This document shows, piece after piece, positions 8,365 through 18,497 of a stretch of DNA of 64,000 nucleotides. Made by a program: the position numbers and the translations under genes. The notes beneath the pieces are model-generated. The model did not search any database. It was given only the letters and a program-made list of their open reading frames with translations, and was not told the origin of the DNA. Position 1 is the stretch's first letter. The number at the start of each line of letters is the position of its first letter. The DNA lies in NCBI RefSeq assembly GCF_020889785.1, contig NZ_JACMYK010000012.1, positions 37,330 through 101,329 on the forward strand, read 5' to 3'. This stretch comes from Bradyrhizobium acaciae (GTDB taxonomy: Bacteria; Pseudomonadota; Alphaproteobacteria; Rhizobiales; Xanthobacteraceae).

Positions 8365-9192
8365 TTACACGCCGTCGAGAATGATCACCGTCGGCGTCGC
8401 AGGCAGGGTGTCGCGCGAAATCCGTAAGGTACGCTCGCCGCCGCGGCGGTCGATCTCGAATTGCTGGCCGATCAGGCGCATGAACTCATCGAGCGGGGTG
8501 GCGAAGCGGTGCATCGGCAGTACCACCGATGCGCGCAGCCGCTTGGTGATCTCGGAGATGCCGTCGAGCGACATCGTATAGGTGCCGTCGATCGGCACCA
8601 TCACGATGTCGAGCCGGCCGATCGCCGCAAAATGGCTGTCGTCGAGCCTGACGTGGAGGTGGCCGAGATGGCCGATGCAGAGACCGGCGACCTCGAAGAT
8701 GAAGATCGAGTTGCCGTCCTTGATCATCTCGCCGCCGGAATCTTCGCCCCAATAGCGGCGGATGTCAGTGGTGACGTTGCGGATATAGACGTCGCCGATG
8801 CGGTCAGCGTAATGCGCGGGCTGGCCGTTCTCGCCCCAGCCGTGCAGCACATGGGGAATTTTCGGGTCGGGAAACAGCGTGTAATGCGTCGCGTGGGCCC
8901 GGTTCATGGTCGCGACGTCGGGCAATCGCCCGGTCTGATAGACGCCGTTGTAGTCGGTCGCGATCCGGACGCCGCCGGGCGTGTCGATATAATAGGTCGA
9001 ATGGCCGGCATAGGTGATCGCGACCTCGTCGGCCTTGGTGGCTGTCTTGGCAGCGACGCGTCGGAAGTTCACCGGAATGGCGCGCGGCGGCGCGTTGGCC
9101 ATCGCCAGGCATTCGCTGCGCTGGGCATCTTGCGCGACGGCATGGCTGGCCAAGGTTCCCAGCAAGACGAGCGCGGCGAGCAATCTCAGCAT
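8365..9192 (-). CDS. Exported MBL-fold metal-dependent hydrolase (UlaG-like)
   Basis: About 275 residues with an N-terminal signal peptide (MLRLLAALVLLG... ending SHAVAQ), so it is likely periplasmic. YAGHSTYYIDTPGGVRIATD is the first beta-lactamase-fold strand pair; HATH and GHLGHLH follow and resemble the UlaG/L-ascorbate-lactonase-like subgroup rather than the classic HxHxDH site. I place the start at the ATG whose upstream CGGGACAGG is well spaced; ATG 9207 and a start at 9270 are also in frame. Head gene of a three-gene minus-strand set with an amidohydrolase and a GNAT protein. Substrate unknown. Confidence 0.82.
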   Translation of the reverse strand: MLRLLAALVLLGTLASHAVAQDAQRSECLAMANAPPRAIPVNFRRVAAKTATKADEVAITYAGHSTYYIDTPGGVRIATDYNGVYQTGRLPDVATMNRAHATHYTLFPDPKIPHVLHGWGENGQPAHYADRIGDVYIRNVTTDIRRYWGEDSGGEMIKDGNSIFIFEVAGLCIGHLGHLHVRLDDSHFAAIGRLDIVMVPIDGTYTMSLDGISEITKRLRASVVLPMHRFATPLDEFMRLIGQQFEIDRRGGERTLRISRDTLPATPTVIILDGV

Positions 9193-9356
9193 GACCTGTC
9201 CCGTCATTGGCGGCGCCAGCCTATCGCGCAATGGCCTTGCCGTCATGATGAGACCAGCGCATCGCTCCATGGCGCTGATTGCAACACGATCCAGGCGATT
9301 ATCGCGCCGCGACGCGCTACCATGCCGTGCAGATCATGGAGATCAGGGAGTTCTGC

Positions 9357-10295
9357 GTGACCGACACCGCCTCTTCGCCACGTGCGTCATCGACCAAACG
9401 GCTTGAGCCATTGCGCCATGTCGACGCAGGCGTGCTCAACATCGCCTATTACGAGGCCGGCCCGGCGGACGGTCCGGCCGTGTTGCTGATGCACGGCTTC
9501 CCCTACGACATCCACTCCTTTGTCGACGTTGCGCCGATACTGGCGGCGGAGGGCTGCCGGGTCATCGTGCCCTATCTGCGCGGTTACGGGCCAACGGTAT
9601 TCCGCGACAAGGCGACGCCGCGCTCGGGCGAGCAGGCCGCGGTCGGGGCCGACCTGATGGCGCTGATGGATGCGCTCGACATCAAGCGCGCAGTGTTCGC
9701 CGGCTATGACTGGGGCGGCCGCGCCGCGTCGATCGGCGCGGCGCTGTGGCCGGAACGCTGCATCGGCTTGGTCTGCACCAATGGCTACGTGATCCAGGAC
9801 ATTGCGCATGCAATGGTGCCGGCGCCGCCGGAGCGCGAGGTGCCGCTCTGGTATCAGTACTACTTCCAGCTCGAGCGGGGGCGCGCAGGGCTTGCCGCCA
9901 ACCGGCGCGGCATCGCGAAAATCCTGTGGTCGCAATGGTCCCCCACCTGGGCGTTCGACGAGGCCTGCTTCGAGCGGACTGCGGTCGCATTCGACAATCC
10001 TGATTATGTCGACGTCGTGATCCACAGCTACCGGCATCGTTACGGCGTTGTCGAAGGGGACCCGCAATATGCCGATCTGCAGCGGCGGCTCGCCGCATTG
10101 CCTGTGATCAAGGTCCCGGCCATCTCGCTCGACGGCGCCGACGATGGCGTGACGTTCGTGTCCGACGGCACTCGTACCGCGGCAAAGTACTCCCGCCGCC
10201 TGGCATATCGCGCAATTCCGGGCGTCGGCCACAATGTGCCGCAGGAAGCCCCTGAAGCATTTGCCGCGGCGGTGATCGAGGTGATGAGGGCTTAA
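9357..10295 (+). CDS. Alpha/beta hydrolase, epoxide hydrolase/haloalkane dehalogenase-like
   Basis: About 312 residues with an alpha/beta hydrolase fold. HGFP follows the first core strands, and the nucleophile elbow is GYDWGG, with Asp rather than Ser. This places it in the epoxide hydrolase/haloalkane dehalogenase group; the catalytic His is in GVGHNVPQE near the C-terminus. The GTG start is chosen because AGGGAG lies 6 bp upstream; ATG 9336 is in frame and would add 7 residues. It diverges from the MBL-fold operon and converges on the ABC permease gene with an 8-bp gap. Substrate unknown. Confidence 0.86.
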   Translation: MTDTASSPRASSTKRLEPLRHVDAGVLNIAYYEAGPADGPAVLLMHGFPYDIHSFVDVAPILAAEGCRVIVPYLRGYGPTVFRDKATPRSGEQAAVGADLMALMDALDIKRAVFAGYDWGGRAASIGAALWPERCIGLVCTNGYVIQDIAHAMVPAPPEREVPLWYQYYFQLERGRAGLAANRRGIAKILWSQWSPTWAFDEACFERTAVAFDNPDYVDVVIHSYRHRYGVVEGDPQYADLQRRLAALPVIKVPAISLDGADDGVTFVSDGTRTAAKYSRRLAYRAIPGVGHNVPQEAPEAFAAAVIEVMRA

Positions 10296-10303
10296 GCGCG
10301 GTC

Positions 10304-11824
10304 TCACGCTTGCCGCGGGCTGATCTTCCAGGCGATGGCGAGCGTCATCAGCGTCAGGATGCCGCTGACCAGCGCAGCTCCTGGAATCGTCAGCGCCAAT
10401 GCCGCGGTTGCGGCCCAGCCGATCGAGGAGAAGGCCTCCGCGAAGGTGGCGATCTGGGAGGAGGTCTGGCGCCGGCGGAACTGGCTGCGCTTGGCCTGCG
10501 CACGGAACCAGAGCTGGACGGCGGCAGCGGATGCGGTCGCGATGATGATCGCGATTGCCGTCACCGCAGCCTGCTGCGGCGAGGCGAATACCAATGCGGC
10601 CACCAGCGGCGCGAAGACCACGGCGATTGCGATCAGCACGACCTCGATCTTGGCACGGGTCACGCGCGACGGCGGCAGCGGCGCGGTCGCCACCAGATCG
10701 GGAGCGTCCTCGCCCGAGATGGTCAGCCACGCAAGCCCGCCGGCGAGCTGGCCCGCGGCCATCACGATGACAGGCGTAATCAGCACGATCGCGGTCGAGG
10801 TGCCGGAGAAGCTGCGCCACAGCATCAGCGCCGGCGGCAACAGATAGAGCATCTGCATCAGGCTCTGCGACAGCAGCCACGGATCGCGGCGCAGCAGCAA
10901 GATCTCCTTGCGTCGCAACGCCTGCTGCCGCGAGCCGGGGCGGAACGCGCGGGCGCGCCCCTGCGTGACCGCAGCCGGATTGGCGGCGACGCTCGCGACC
11001 GTGTCGGCAAACCGCGGTGCGAACACCGCCATCACGACGCCGAGCAGCACGAGGCTTGCTGCGAGCAGCAGCATCATGATCTCGAGATCGCCGAGTGAGG
11101 CGCGCGCCGGCCACCAAAGCAGGCTGTCGAGGGCGGGAGCAATTCGTGCCGCGGTATCCGAGGTCAGAAAGGCAAACCGCGACAGCGTGCCATAGGACAG
11201 CACGGCGACGATCTGCAGCGCGATGACGAAGCCCGCGCCGATGACGGCGGAGACGATCTGCGCCACAAGCCGGGTCCGGCTCGGCCCGATCAGGCGAAAC
11301 AGGAAGGCGGTGACGGCGATCGCCGTGGCGGCCGCCGACAGCCCGATCGCAAGCACGACGCCGAAGCCGGCGAGCCAGCGCGGGCCACCGAGATACACCA
11401 GCACGTCGATGAAGGGCGTCGACAGCAAGAGCGCCATGCTGCTCACCGTCAGCGCGATGGCGGCGATCCGGATCGAGAAGATGTTGGTGAGCTTCGCCGG
11501 CGACGACATGATCAGATCGAGATCGGCCCGGGCATAGAACACGCGCGTCACCGATTCGATTGCCTGCGACAGCATCAGCGCCCAGGCCAGGAAGATCGTC
11601 GCGGTCAGCACGATCAGCGAGGACGGATCGAGCGGAAACCGCAGATCGGCATAGCGGCTGACCACGGCATACGCCGGCAGATGCAGGATCGCCGCGAAGA
11701 TCAGGAGGCCGATCACCACGCGATTGCGCCGGCGCCGGCCGCCGGTCATCATCGCCAGCCATTCGCGCCAGGCCAGGCGGAATTCGTGGCGCACGAACCA
11801 GGTGAGATGGGCGGTCGAGCTCAC
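10304..11824 (-). CDS. ABC transporter permease, multi-spanning
   Basis: A 506-residue, very hydrophobic membrane protein with about 10-12 predicted spans and a charged central loop. It is the membrane partner of the ATPase whose stop codon overlaps its GTG start (GTGA, 4 bp). The pairing of a single large permease with an ABC-2/NatA-like ATPase suggests export rather than uptake, because no binding protein is present. I do not recognise a specific substrate. The GTG start is supported by the overlap and by the MSSTAHLTWFVRHEFRLAWREW beginning, in which a basic amphipathic stretch precedes the first membrane span. Confidence 0.82.
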   Translation of the reverse strand: MSSTAHLTWFVRHEFRLAWREWLAMMTGGRRRRNRVVIGLLIFAAILHLPAYAVVSRYADLRFPLDPSSLIVLTATIFLAWALMLSQAIESVTRVFYARADLDLIMSSPAKLTNIFSIRIAAIALTVSSMALLLSTPFIDVLVYLGGPRWLAGFGVVLAIGLSAAATAIAVTAFLFRLIGPSRTRLVAQIVSAVIGAGFVIALQIVAVLSYGTLSRFAFLTSDTAARIAPALDSLLWWPARASLGDLEIMMLLLAASLVLLGVVMAVFAPRFADTVASVAANPAAVTQGRARAFRPGSRQQALRRKEILLLRRDPWLLSQSLMQMLYLLPPALMLWRSFSGTSTAIVLITPVIVMAAGQLAGGLAWLTISGEDAPDLVATAPLPPSRVTRAKIEVVLIAIAVVFAPLVAALVFASPQQAAVTAIAIIIATASAAAVQLWFRAQAKRSQFRRRQTSSQIATFAEAFSSIGWAATAALALTIPGAALVSGILTLMTLAIAWKISPRQA

Positions 11825-12573
11825 GCGGCCGCCGCTTCGGTGTCGACCAGCGCGATGAACATGTCTTCGAGCGTGGTGTCATTGCGGCCATTCTGCGCGC
11901 GCAGCTCGGAAAGCGTGCCCTCGGCGATCAGTCTGCCGGCCGCGATCACGCCGATGCGGTCGGCCATGCGCTCGGCGACCTCAAGAATGTGAGTCGTCAT
12001 GATCACGGTGCAGCCGGCGCGGACGCGCTCCTGCAGCAGCCCCTTGACGTGACGCGCCGACAGCGCGTCGAGGCCGGTCAGCGGTTCATCGAGAATGATC
12101 AGGCGGGGATCGTGCACCAACGCGCCGGCGAGCGCCACCTTCTGTCGCATGCCCTTGGAGAAGCCTTCGCAGCGCTCGTTGAAATGCGGCTCGAGCCCGA
12201 GCGACGCCAGGAGATCGCGCGCCGACTTCTCCGAGGTGCGGGGATCGATGCCCCACAGGCCGGCGACGAATTCGAGATACTCCAGCGGGGTCAGCTTGTC
12301 GTAGATCATCGGCTCGTCGGACACCCAGGCCATGATCTGCTTGGCTGAGACCGGGTCGGCCAGTGCGTCGATCCCGAGGATCGACACCGAGCCGGCATCG
12401 GGCCGCAGCAGCCCCGCCACCATGCGCAGCGTCGTGGTCTTGCCGGCGCCGTTCGGGCCCAGCAGTGCATAGAACTCGCCGACACGGACGGTGAGATCGA
12501 GCGCGTCCACCGCCGGGCGGTCAAAACGCTTGCTTAACCCTCGCACGGCGAGTGCGGACAGTTCCGAAGTCAT
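11821..12573 (-). CDS. ABC transporter ATP-binding protein (NatA/ABC-2 type)
   Basis: A 250-residue ATPase that energises the adjacent permease. Walker A GPNGAGKTT is at residues 39-47, a degenerate signature (FSKGMRQKVALAGAL) precedes Walker B LIILDEPLTGLD, and the H-loop is in TTHILE. The ABC-2 type of ATPase usually supports export. The frame extends 44 codons upstream, but ATG 12573 starts the conserved domain, so I chose it. The pair is divergent from the Liv operon across a 293-bp region in which I see only weak promoter-like elements. Confidence 0.9.
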   Translation of the reverse strand: MTSELSALAVRGLSKRFDRPAVDALDLTVRVGEFYALLGPNGAGKTTTLRMVAGLLRPDAGSVSILGIDALADPVSAKQIMAWVSDEPMIYDKLTPLEYLEFVAGLWGIDPRTSEKSARDLLASLGLEPHFNERCEGFSKGMRQKVALAGALVHDPRLIILDEPLTGLDALSARHVKGLLQERVRAGCTVIMTTHILEVAERMADRIGVIAAGRLIAEGTLSELRAQNGRNDTTLEDMFIALVDTEAAAA

Positions 12574-12866
12574 GATGTTTGGCGATCCGGGAGTTCGCTC
12601 GTCGGTTGCGTGACCTTGGACAAAAACCGTTTCGGTGCAGTGAATCGCACGGGGACAATCGAACGCGATATCCGTATTAGTCCGTGCTGCGGTAAATCTC
12701 CGCAAATGTGATGATATAGCCGGATTAGCGGTTTGTTGACAGGGAACGGGCGTTTTGGCTCAATCGGGGCGGACATAGGCGGCTTTCAGCGCTCCCGACA
12801 CAAGGGTGCGAAGGCGGGATGCAACGAGCGATCGGATAAGAATCGCCGGGCATCGGGGAGGGAACG

Positions 12867-13742
12867 ATGCTGGACTTTGTTCAGCAGCTCGTCAGCGGCA
12901 TTGCGCTCGGCTGCGTTTACGGCCTGATCGCGCTCGGCTTCGTGCTGGTCTACAAGGCAACCGAGGTCGTCAATTTCGCGCAAGGCGATTTGATGATGCT
13001 GGGCGGGTTTTTCGCCTTCACCTTCATCGGCATGCTCGGGCTGAATTACTGGGTCGGCTTCGCCGGCGCGGTGATCTGCATGGCGCTGTTCGGCATGCTG
13101 GCCGAGCGGCTCGTGGTGCGGCCGATCCTCGGTTATCCGCAGTTCTCCATCATCATGGCGACGATCGGGCTCGGCTATTTCCTGCGCTCGGTTGCCGGCA
13201 TGATCTGGGGCACCGACGACTTCAAGATCGAAACGCCGTTCAGCCAGGGCGTCTTGCGGATCGGCAGCCTGGTGCTCGCCTATGACAAGCTGTCGGTGAT
13301 CGCGGCGACCATCATCCTGTGCGCGCTGCTCTACCTGTTCTTCAACCGCACCACGCTCGGCACCGCGATGCGCGCCAGTTCCGAGAACATGCTGGCTGCC
13401 TATTACATGGGCATCCCGGTCAAGCGCGTGGTCTCGATCGTCTGGGCGATCTCGGCGGCGGTGGCGACCTGCGCTGGCGTGCTGCTGGCGCCGATCACCT
13501 TCATCCATTCCAATGTCGGCCTGGTGCTGGGGCTGAAGGCGTTTCCCGCCGCGGTGCTCGGCGGCTTCGGCTCGATCCCCGGTGCGGTGGTCGGCGGCGT
13601 GCTGATCGGCGTGATCGAGAGCATGGCCGGCTTCTACCTGCCGCAGGGATGGAAGGACGTCGCACCCTACATCGTGCTGCTCGCGGTGCTGCTGCTCAAG
13701 CCCGAAGGCCTGTTTGGCCTTCATGTGCGCAAGAAAGTCTGA
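12867..13742 (+). CDS. livH: Branched-chain amino acid-type ABC transporter permease LivH
   Basis: A 291-residue inner-membrane permease of the LivH family with about eight spans. GCVYGLIALGFVLVYKATEVVNFAQGDLMM near the N-terminus is the family hallmark, and the EAA-like loop is around GGFGSIPGAVVGG. It forms the translocation pore with LivM, driven by LivG/LivF. A strong GGGAGGGAAC precedes the ATG. It is first in a six-gene plus-strand operon that ends with the binding protein. Because an acyl-CoA ligase is in the operon, the ligand may be an organic or aromatic acid rather than leucine. Confidence 0.94.
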   Translation: MLDFVQQLVSGIALGCVYGLIALGFVLVYKATEVVNFAQGDLMMLGGFFAFTFIGMLGLNYWVGFAGAVICMALFGMLAERLVVRPILGYPQFSIIMATIGLGYFLRSVAGMIWGTDDFKIETPFSQGVLRIGSLVLAYDKLSVIAATIILCALLYLFFNRTTLGTAMRASSENMLAAYYMGIPVKRVVSIVWAISAAVATCAGVLLAPITFIHSNVGLVLGLKAFPAAVLGGFGSIPGAVVGGVLIGVIESMAGFYLPQGWKDVAPYIVLLAVLLLKPEGLFGLHVRKKV

Positions 13743-13751
13743 GGAGGAAGC

Positions 13752-14903
13752 ATGCGGTTTCTCTTCAAGACCGACTATGAAGACGACATCAGGCTGTTTC
13801 CGCATTCCGGCTACGTCTATTCCTACGGCCTGCTGCTGGCGGTGCTACTGATCGCGCCCTATGTACTCTCGAGCTATCTGATGAGCCAGCTGGTCTTCGT
13901 CTGCATCTACGCGACGGTCGGCGTCGGGCTCTTGATCCTGACCGGCTTCACCGGACAGGCCTCGCTCGGCCATGCCGCGTTTCTGGCGATCGGCGCCTAC
14001 ACCGCGGCCTATCTGCAGCAATTCAACGTGCCGTTTCCGGTGTACTTCCTCGCTGCCGGGCTGTTGACCGGCGTCGTCGGCGCGCTGGTCGGATTTCCGG
14101 CGCTGCGGCTGCAAGGCATCTATCTCGTGATTGCCACGATCTCGTTTGCCTTCATCGTCGAAGAGATCATGGCGCGCTGGGAAAGCGTGACCAACGGCAA
14201 TGAGGGCATGCGGGTCAAGACCATGCAGCTCTTCGGCATCACGGTGTCGCGCGACGGCCCGACCTTCTATTATCTCTGCCTCGCGGTGCTGGTGCTGACC
14301 ATCGTCGGGACACTCAACCTGTTGCGCTCGCCGACCGGGCGCGCCTTCGTCGCGATCCGCGACAGCGAGACTGCGGCGCGCAGCATGGGGATCAATGTCG
14401 CGCTCTACAAGGTGAAGTCGTTCGCGATCTCGGCGGCGATCACCGGATTCGCCGGCGTGCTGTTCGCCCACAAGCTGTCCTTCATCTCGCCCGAGATGTT
14501 CACGCTGCAGCTCTCGATCGAGTTCATCATCGTGATCCTGATCGGCGGCACGTTCAGCCTGCATGGTGCGGTGCTGGGCGCGATCTTCCTGGTCATGATC
14601 GATCCGTTCCTGACCTATCTGAAGGACGACATGCCCGGCGTGATCGCGGGCGCTGCGGCCACGCTGGGCGCCGGCGCCGAGCGCGCAGGCCACATCCAGG
14701 ATGCGGTCGCGGCCTTTGCTTCCGCCAACGGACTCAAAGGCGCGATCTACGGCATCATCATCGTGGTGTTCGTGCTCTTCGAGCCCTTGGGGCTTTATGG
14801 CCGCTGGCTCAAGATCAAGCTCTTCTTCCAGCTGTTCCCGCTCTACAAGCGCGCGACCTTCAAGCGGCAGAAGATCTACGTGAAATCGGAGCGGAATCGA
14901 TGA
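13752..14903 (+). CDS. livM: Branched-chain amino acid-type ABC transporter permease LivM
   Basis: A 383-residue permease partner of LivH with about nine or ten spans. GLLILTGFTGQASLGHAAFLAIGAY is the LivM signature, and IGGTFSLHGAVLGAIF lies in the conserved C-terminal part. An insert of about 30 residues rich in Ala and Gly (around TLGAGAERAGHIQDAVAAF) separates the last spans, and the basic tail ([13 protein letters not shown]) is cytoplasmic. GAGGAAG precedes the ATG, 9 bp after livH. The stop overlaps livG by 4 bp. Confidence 0.94.
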   Translation: MRFLFKTDYEDDIRLFPHSGYVYSYGLLLAVLLIAPYVLSSYLMSQLVFVCIYATVGVGLLILTGFTGQASLGHAAFLAIGAYTAAYLQQFNVPFPVYFLAAGLLTGVVGALVGFPALRLQGIYLVIATISFAFIVEEIMARWESVTNGNEGMRVKTMQLFGITVSRDGPTFYYLCLAVLVLTIVGTLNLLRSPTGRAFVAIRDSETAARSMGINVALYKVKSFAISAAITGFAGVLFAHKLSFISPEMFTLQLSIEFIIVILIGGTFSLHGAVLGAIFLVMIDPFLTYLKDDMPGVIAGAAATLGAGAERAGHIQDAVAAFASANGLKGAIYGIIIVVFVLFEPLGLYGRWLKIKLFFQLFPLYKRATFKRQKIYVKSERNR

Positions 14904-15658
14904 GCTATTTCCGCGCCGAGAACCTGTCGCTGCATTTCGGCGGCCTCAAGGCGGTCGATGCCGTCAGCTTCGCGGTCGAGAAGGGCGAGATCCTCTCGAT
15001 CATCGGGCCGAATGGCGCCGGCAAGAGCTCGATCTTCAACCTGATCTCGCGCATCTATCCGCCGACCTCGGGCAAGATCTTCTTCGAGGATCAGGACATC
15101 ACCCAACAGCCGGCCTACGACATCGCGAAGCTCGGCATCGCGCGCACCTTCCAGAACATCGAGCTGTTCGAGAATGCGACCGTGCTGAGCAATCTCCTGG
15201 TCGGCCGCCATCGCCATTCCACGACGCAGCTCTGGCAGGAGCTGTTGTTCCTGCCGAGCGTCCGCGCCGGCGAGAAGGCGCACCGCCGCCGGGTCGAGCA
15301 GGTGATCGAATTCCTCGATCTCGAGCCCTACCGCGACAAGCTGATCTCGGGCCTGCCCTACGGCGTGCGCAAGGTGATCGAGCTGGCGCGGGCGCTGTGC
15401 TCGGAGCCGAAGCTGATTCTGCTCGACGAGCCGTCGTCCGGCCTCAATGTCGAGGAGACCGACGACATGTCGTTCTGGATCCGCGACATGAAGAGCGAGC
15501 TCGGCATCACCGTGCTGATGGTCGAGCACGACATGACGCTGGTCAACCGCGTCTCGGACCGCGTCATCGCGCTGAACTACGGCCGGGTGCTGGCGATGGG
15601 TTCGCCCTCGGAGGTGCAGCACCATCCCGACGTCGTCGCCGCGTATCTGGGCGCATGA
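14900..15658 (+). CDS. livG: Branched-chain amino acid-type ABC transporter ATP-binding protein LivG
   Basis: A 252-residue ATPase. Walker A is GPNGAGKSS, the LivG-specific [23 protein letters not shown] segment follows, a short signature ([15 protein letters not shown]) replaces LSGGQ, and Walker B is [12 protein letters not shown]. The change from LSGG to LPYG is seen in some members of this group. It overlaps livM by 4 bp and is followed by livF after 10 bp. It energises uptake with LivF. Confidence 0.94.
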   Translation: MSYFRAENLSLHFGGLKAVDAVSFAVEKGEILSIIGPNGAGKSSIFNLISRIYPPTSGKIFFEDQDITQQPAYDIAKLGIARTFQNIELFENATVLSNLLVGRHRHSTTQLWQELLFLPSVRAGEKAHRRRVEQVIEFLDLEPYRDKLISGLPYGVRKVIELARALCSEPKLILLDEPSSGLNVEETDDMSFWIRDMKSELGITVLMVEHDMTLVNRVSDRVIALNYGRVLAMGSPSEVQHHPDVVAAYLGA

Positions 15659-15668
15659 GGATGACGCC

Positions 15669-16448
<780 letters not shown>

Positions 16449-16456
16449 GAAGGTTG

Positions 16457-16476
16457 GCGTCGACGAAAGTCGACGC
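16457..16476 (+). other. Perfect 8-bp stem with GAAA tetraloop between livF and the ligase gene
   Basis: GCGTCGAC, loop GAAA, GTCGACGC. There is no T-run after it, so it is not a classic terminator. A GNRA tetraloop on a GC-rich stem in an operon gap is more typical of an mRNA-stability or processing hairpin, which could set livHMGF expression apart from the ligase and binding protein. Confidence 0.5.
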
Positions 16477-16576
16477 TGCGCTGCGAGAGAGTTGGAGCTA
16501 GATTTCAGGCCTGTTTCGCAAACAAGACCGGCGCCCGAGCCGGCGCGTGAAACAAGCGGCAGAGGAGGGAGCGCGC

Positions 16577-18415
16577 ATGGCAGGACCAGCGGTGCTGACG
16601 GTTGCCGACACGATCGCGCGGAGCTTTCTGCTCGCGGTGCAAACGCGTGGCGACAGGCCCGCGATCCGCGAGAAGAAGTTCGGCATCTGGCAGCCGACCA
16701 GCTGGCGCGAATGGCTGCAGATATCCAAGGACATCGCCTTCGGCCTGCATGCGACCGGCTTCCGCCCCGGCGACGTCGCCTCGATCATCGCCAATGCGGT
16801 GCCGGAATGGGTCTATGCCGACATGAGCATCCTGTGCGCCGGCGGCGTGTCGTCCGGCATCTATCCGACCGATTCCGCAGCGCAGGTCGAATATCTCGTC
16901 AATGATTCCCGCACCCGGGTGATCTTCGTCGAGGACGAGGAGCAGCTCGACAAGGTGCTGGCCTGCCGGTCGCGCTGTCCGACGCTGGAAAAGATTGTCG
17001 TGTTCGACATGGAGGGCCTCTCCGGCTTCTCCGACCCGATGGTGCTGTCGCTCGCCGAATTCGCGGCACTCGGCCGCAATCATGCACAAGGCAATGACGC
17101 CTTGTGGGACGAGATGACCGGCAGCGGCACCGCCTCCGATCTCGCGATCCTGGTCTACACCTCGGGCACCACGGGCCCGCCCAAGGGCGCGATGCATTCC
17201 AACCGCAGCGTGACGCACCAGATGCGCCATGCCAATGATCTCTATCCCTCGACCGACAGCGAGGAGCGGCTGGTGTTCCTGCCGCTCTGCCACGTCGCCG
17301 AGCGGGTCGGCGGCTATTACATCTCGCTCGCGCTCGGCTCGGTGATGAATTTTGCCGAGAGCCCGGAGACCGTGCCGGACAATCTGCGCGAGGTGCAGCC
17401 GACCGCGTTCCTTGCGGTGCCCCGGATCTGGGAGAAGTTCTATTCCGGCATCACCATCGCGCTGAAGGACGCGACCCCGTTCCAGAACTGGATGTACGCC
17501 CGCGCGCTCGCGATCGGCAATCGGATGACCGAGTATCGCCTGGACGGCGAGATGCCGCCGCTGTCGCTGCGGCTCGCCAACCACGCTGCCTACTGGCTGG
17601 TGTTCCGCAACATCCGTCGCATGCTCGGGCTCGACCGCTGCCGGATCGCGTTGACCGGCGCTGCACCTATCTCGCCGGATCTGATCCGCTGGTATCTCGC
17701 GCTCGGTATCGACATGCGCGAGGTCTACGGCCAGACCGAGAATTGCGGCGTTGCGACCATGATGCCGGCCGACCGCATCAAGCTCGGCTCGGTCGGCAAG
17801 GCCGCGCCCTGGGGCGAGGTGATGATCTGTCCGAAGGGCGAGATCCTGATCAAGGGCGACTTCCTGTTCATGGGGTATCTCAACCAGCCGGAGAAGACCG
17901 CCGAGACGATCGACGCAAAGGGCTGGCTGCACACCGGCGACGTCGGCGCGATCGACAATGAAGGCTATGTCAAGATCACCGACCGGATGAAGGACATCAT
18001 CATCACCTCCGGCGGCAAGAACGTCACGCCGTCCGAGATCGAGAACCAGCTCAAATTCTCGCCCTATGTCTCGGACGCGGTCGTGATCGGCGACAAGCGG
18101 CCGTATCTCACCTGCCTGATCATGATCGATCAGGAGAATGTCGAGAAATACGCCCAGGACCAGGACATTCCGTTCACCAATTACGCGAGCCTGTGCCGGG
18201 CCCGCGAGATCCAGGACCTGATCCACCGCGAGGTCGAGGCGGTCAACGCGAAGTTCGCGCGCGTCGAGACCATCAAGAAATTCTACTTGATCGAGCGCCA
18301 GCTGACGCCCGAGGACGAGGAACTGACGCCGACCATGAAGCTGAAGCGCAGCTTCGTGAACAAGCGCTACGCGGCCGAGATCGACGCCATGTATGGCGCG
18401 CGGGCGGTCGCATAG
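16577..18415 (+). CDS. AMP-dependent acyl-CoA synthetase (long-chain fatty acid--CoA ligase-like)
   Basis: A 612-residue adenylate-forming enzyme that would activate a carboxylic acid with ATP and CoA. The P-loop-like motif YTSGTTGPPKG is at about residues 193-203, EVYGQTENCG is the A5 motif, and GWLHTGDVGAID with the KDIIITSGGKNVTPSEIEN region carries the hinge and catalytic lysine context. The sequence resembles the FadD15 group. The GTG at 16547 is in frame, but ATG 16577 has AGGAGGGA at 6 bp, so I chose it. Its place between livF and the binding protein suggests that the imported ligand is an acid made into a CoA thioester on entry. Confidence 0.92.
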   Translation: MAGPAVLTVADTIARSFLLAVQTRGDRPAIREKKFGIWQPTSWREWLQISKDIAFGLHATGFRPGDVASIIANAVPEWVYADMSILCAGGVSSGIYPTDSAAQVEYLVNDSRTRVIFVEDEEQLDKVLACRSRCPTLEKIVVFDMEGLSGFSDPMVLSLAEFAALGRNHAQGNDALWDEMTGSGTASDLAILVYTSGTTGPPKGAMHSNRSVTHQMRHANDLYPSTDSEERLVFLPLCHVAERVGGYYISLALGSVMNFAESPETVPDNLREVQPTAFLAVPRIWEKFYSGITIALKDATPFQNWMYARALAIGNRMTEYRLDGEMPPLSLRLANHAAYWLVFRNIRRMLGLDRCRIALTGAAPISPDLIRWYLALGIDMREVYGQTENCGVATMMPADRIKLGSVGKAAPWGEVMICPKGEILIKGDFLFMGYLNQPEKTAETIDAKGWLHTGDVGAIDNEGYVKITDRMKDIIITSGGKNVTPSEIENQLKFSPYVSDAVVIGDKRPYLTCLIMIDQENVEKYAQDQDIPFTNYASLCRAREIQDLIHREVEAVNAKFARVETIKKFYLIERQLTPEDEELTPTMKLKRSFVNKRYAAEIDAMYGARAVA

Positions 18416-18497
18416 CCGGCGGAAAGGGAATTGGCGAAGGAGCGAGCAGGCCCGACCCTTCGCCCAACATGGGCCGTTGTGTAAGGAGGAGACTGCA

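Noticed and set aside
12736..12764. TTGACA with possible -10 upstream of livH
   Set aside because: The -10 position (CTCAAT) is poor, so I do not list it as a promoter.
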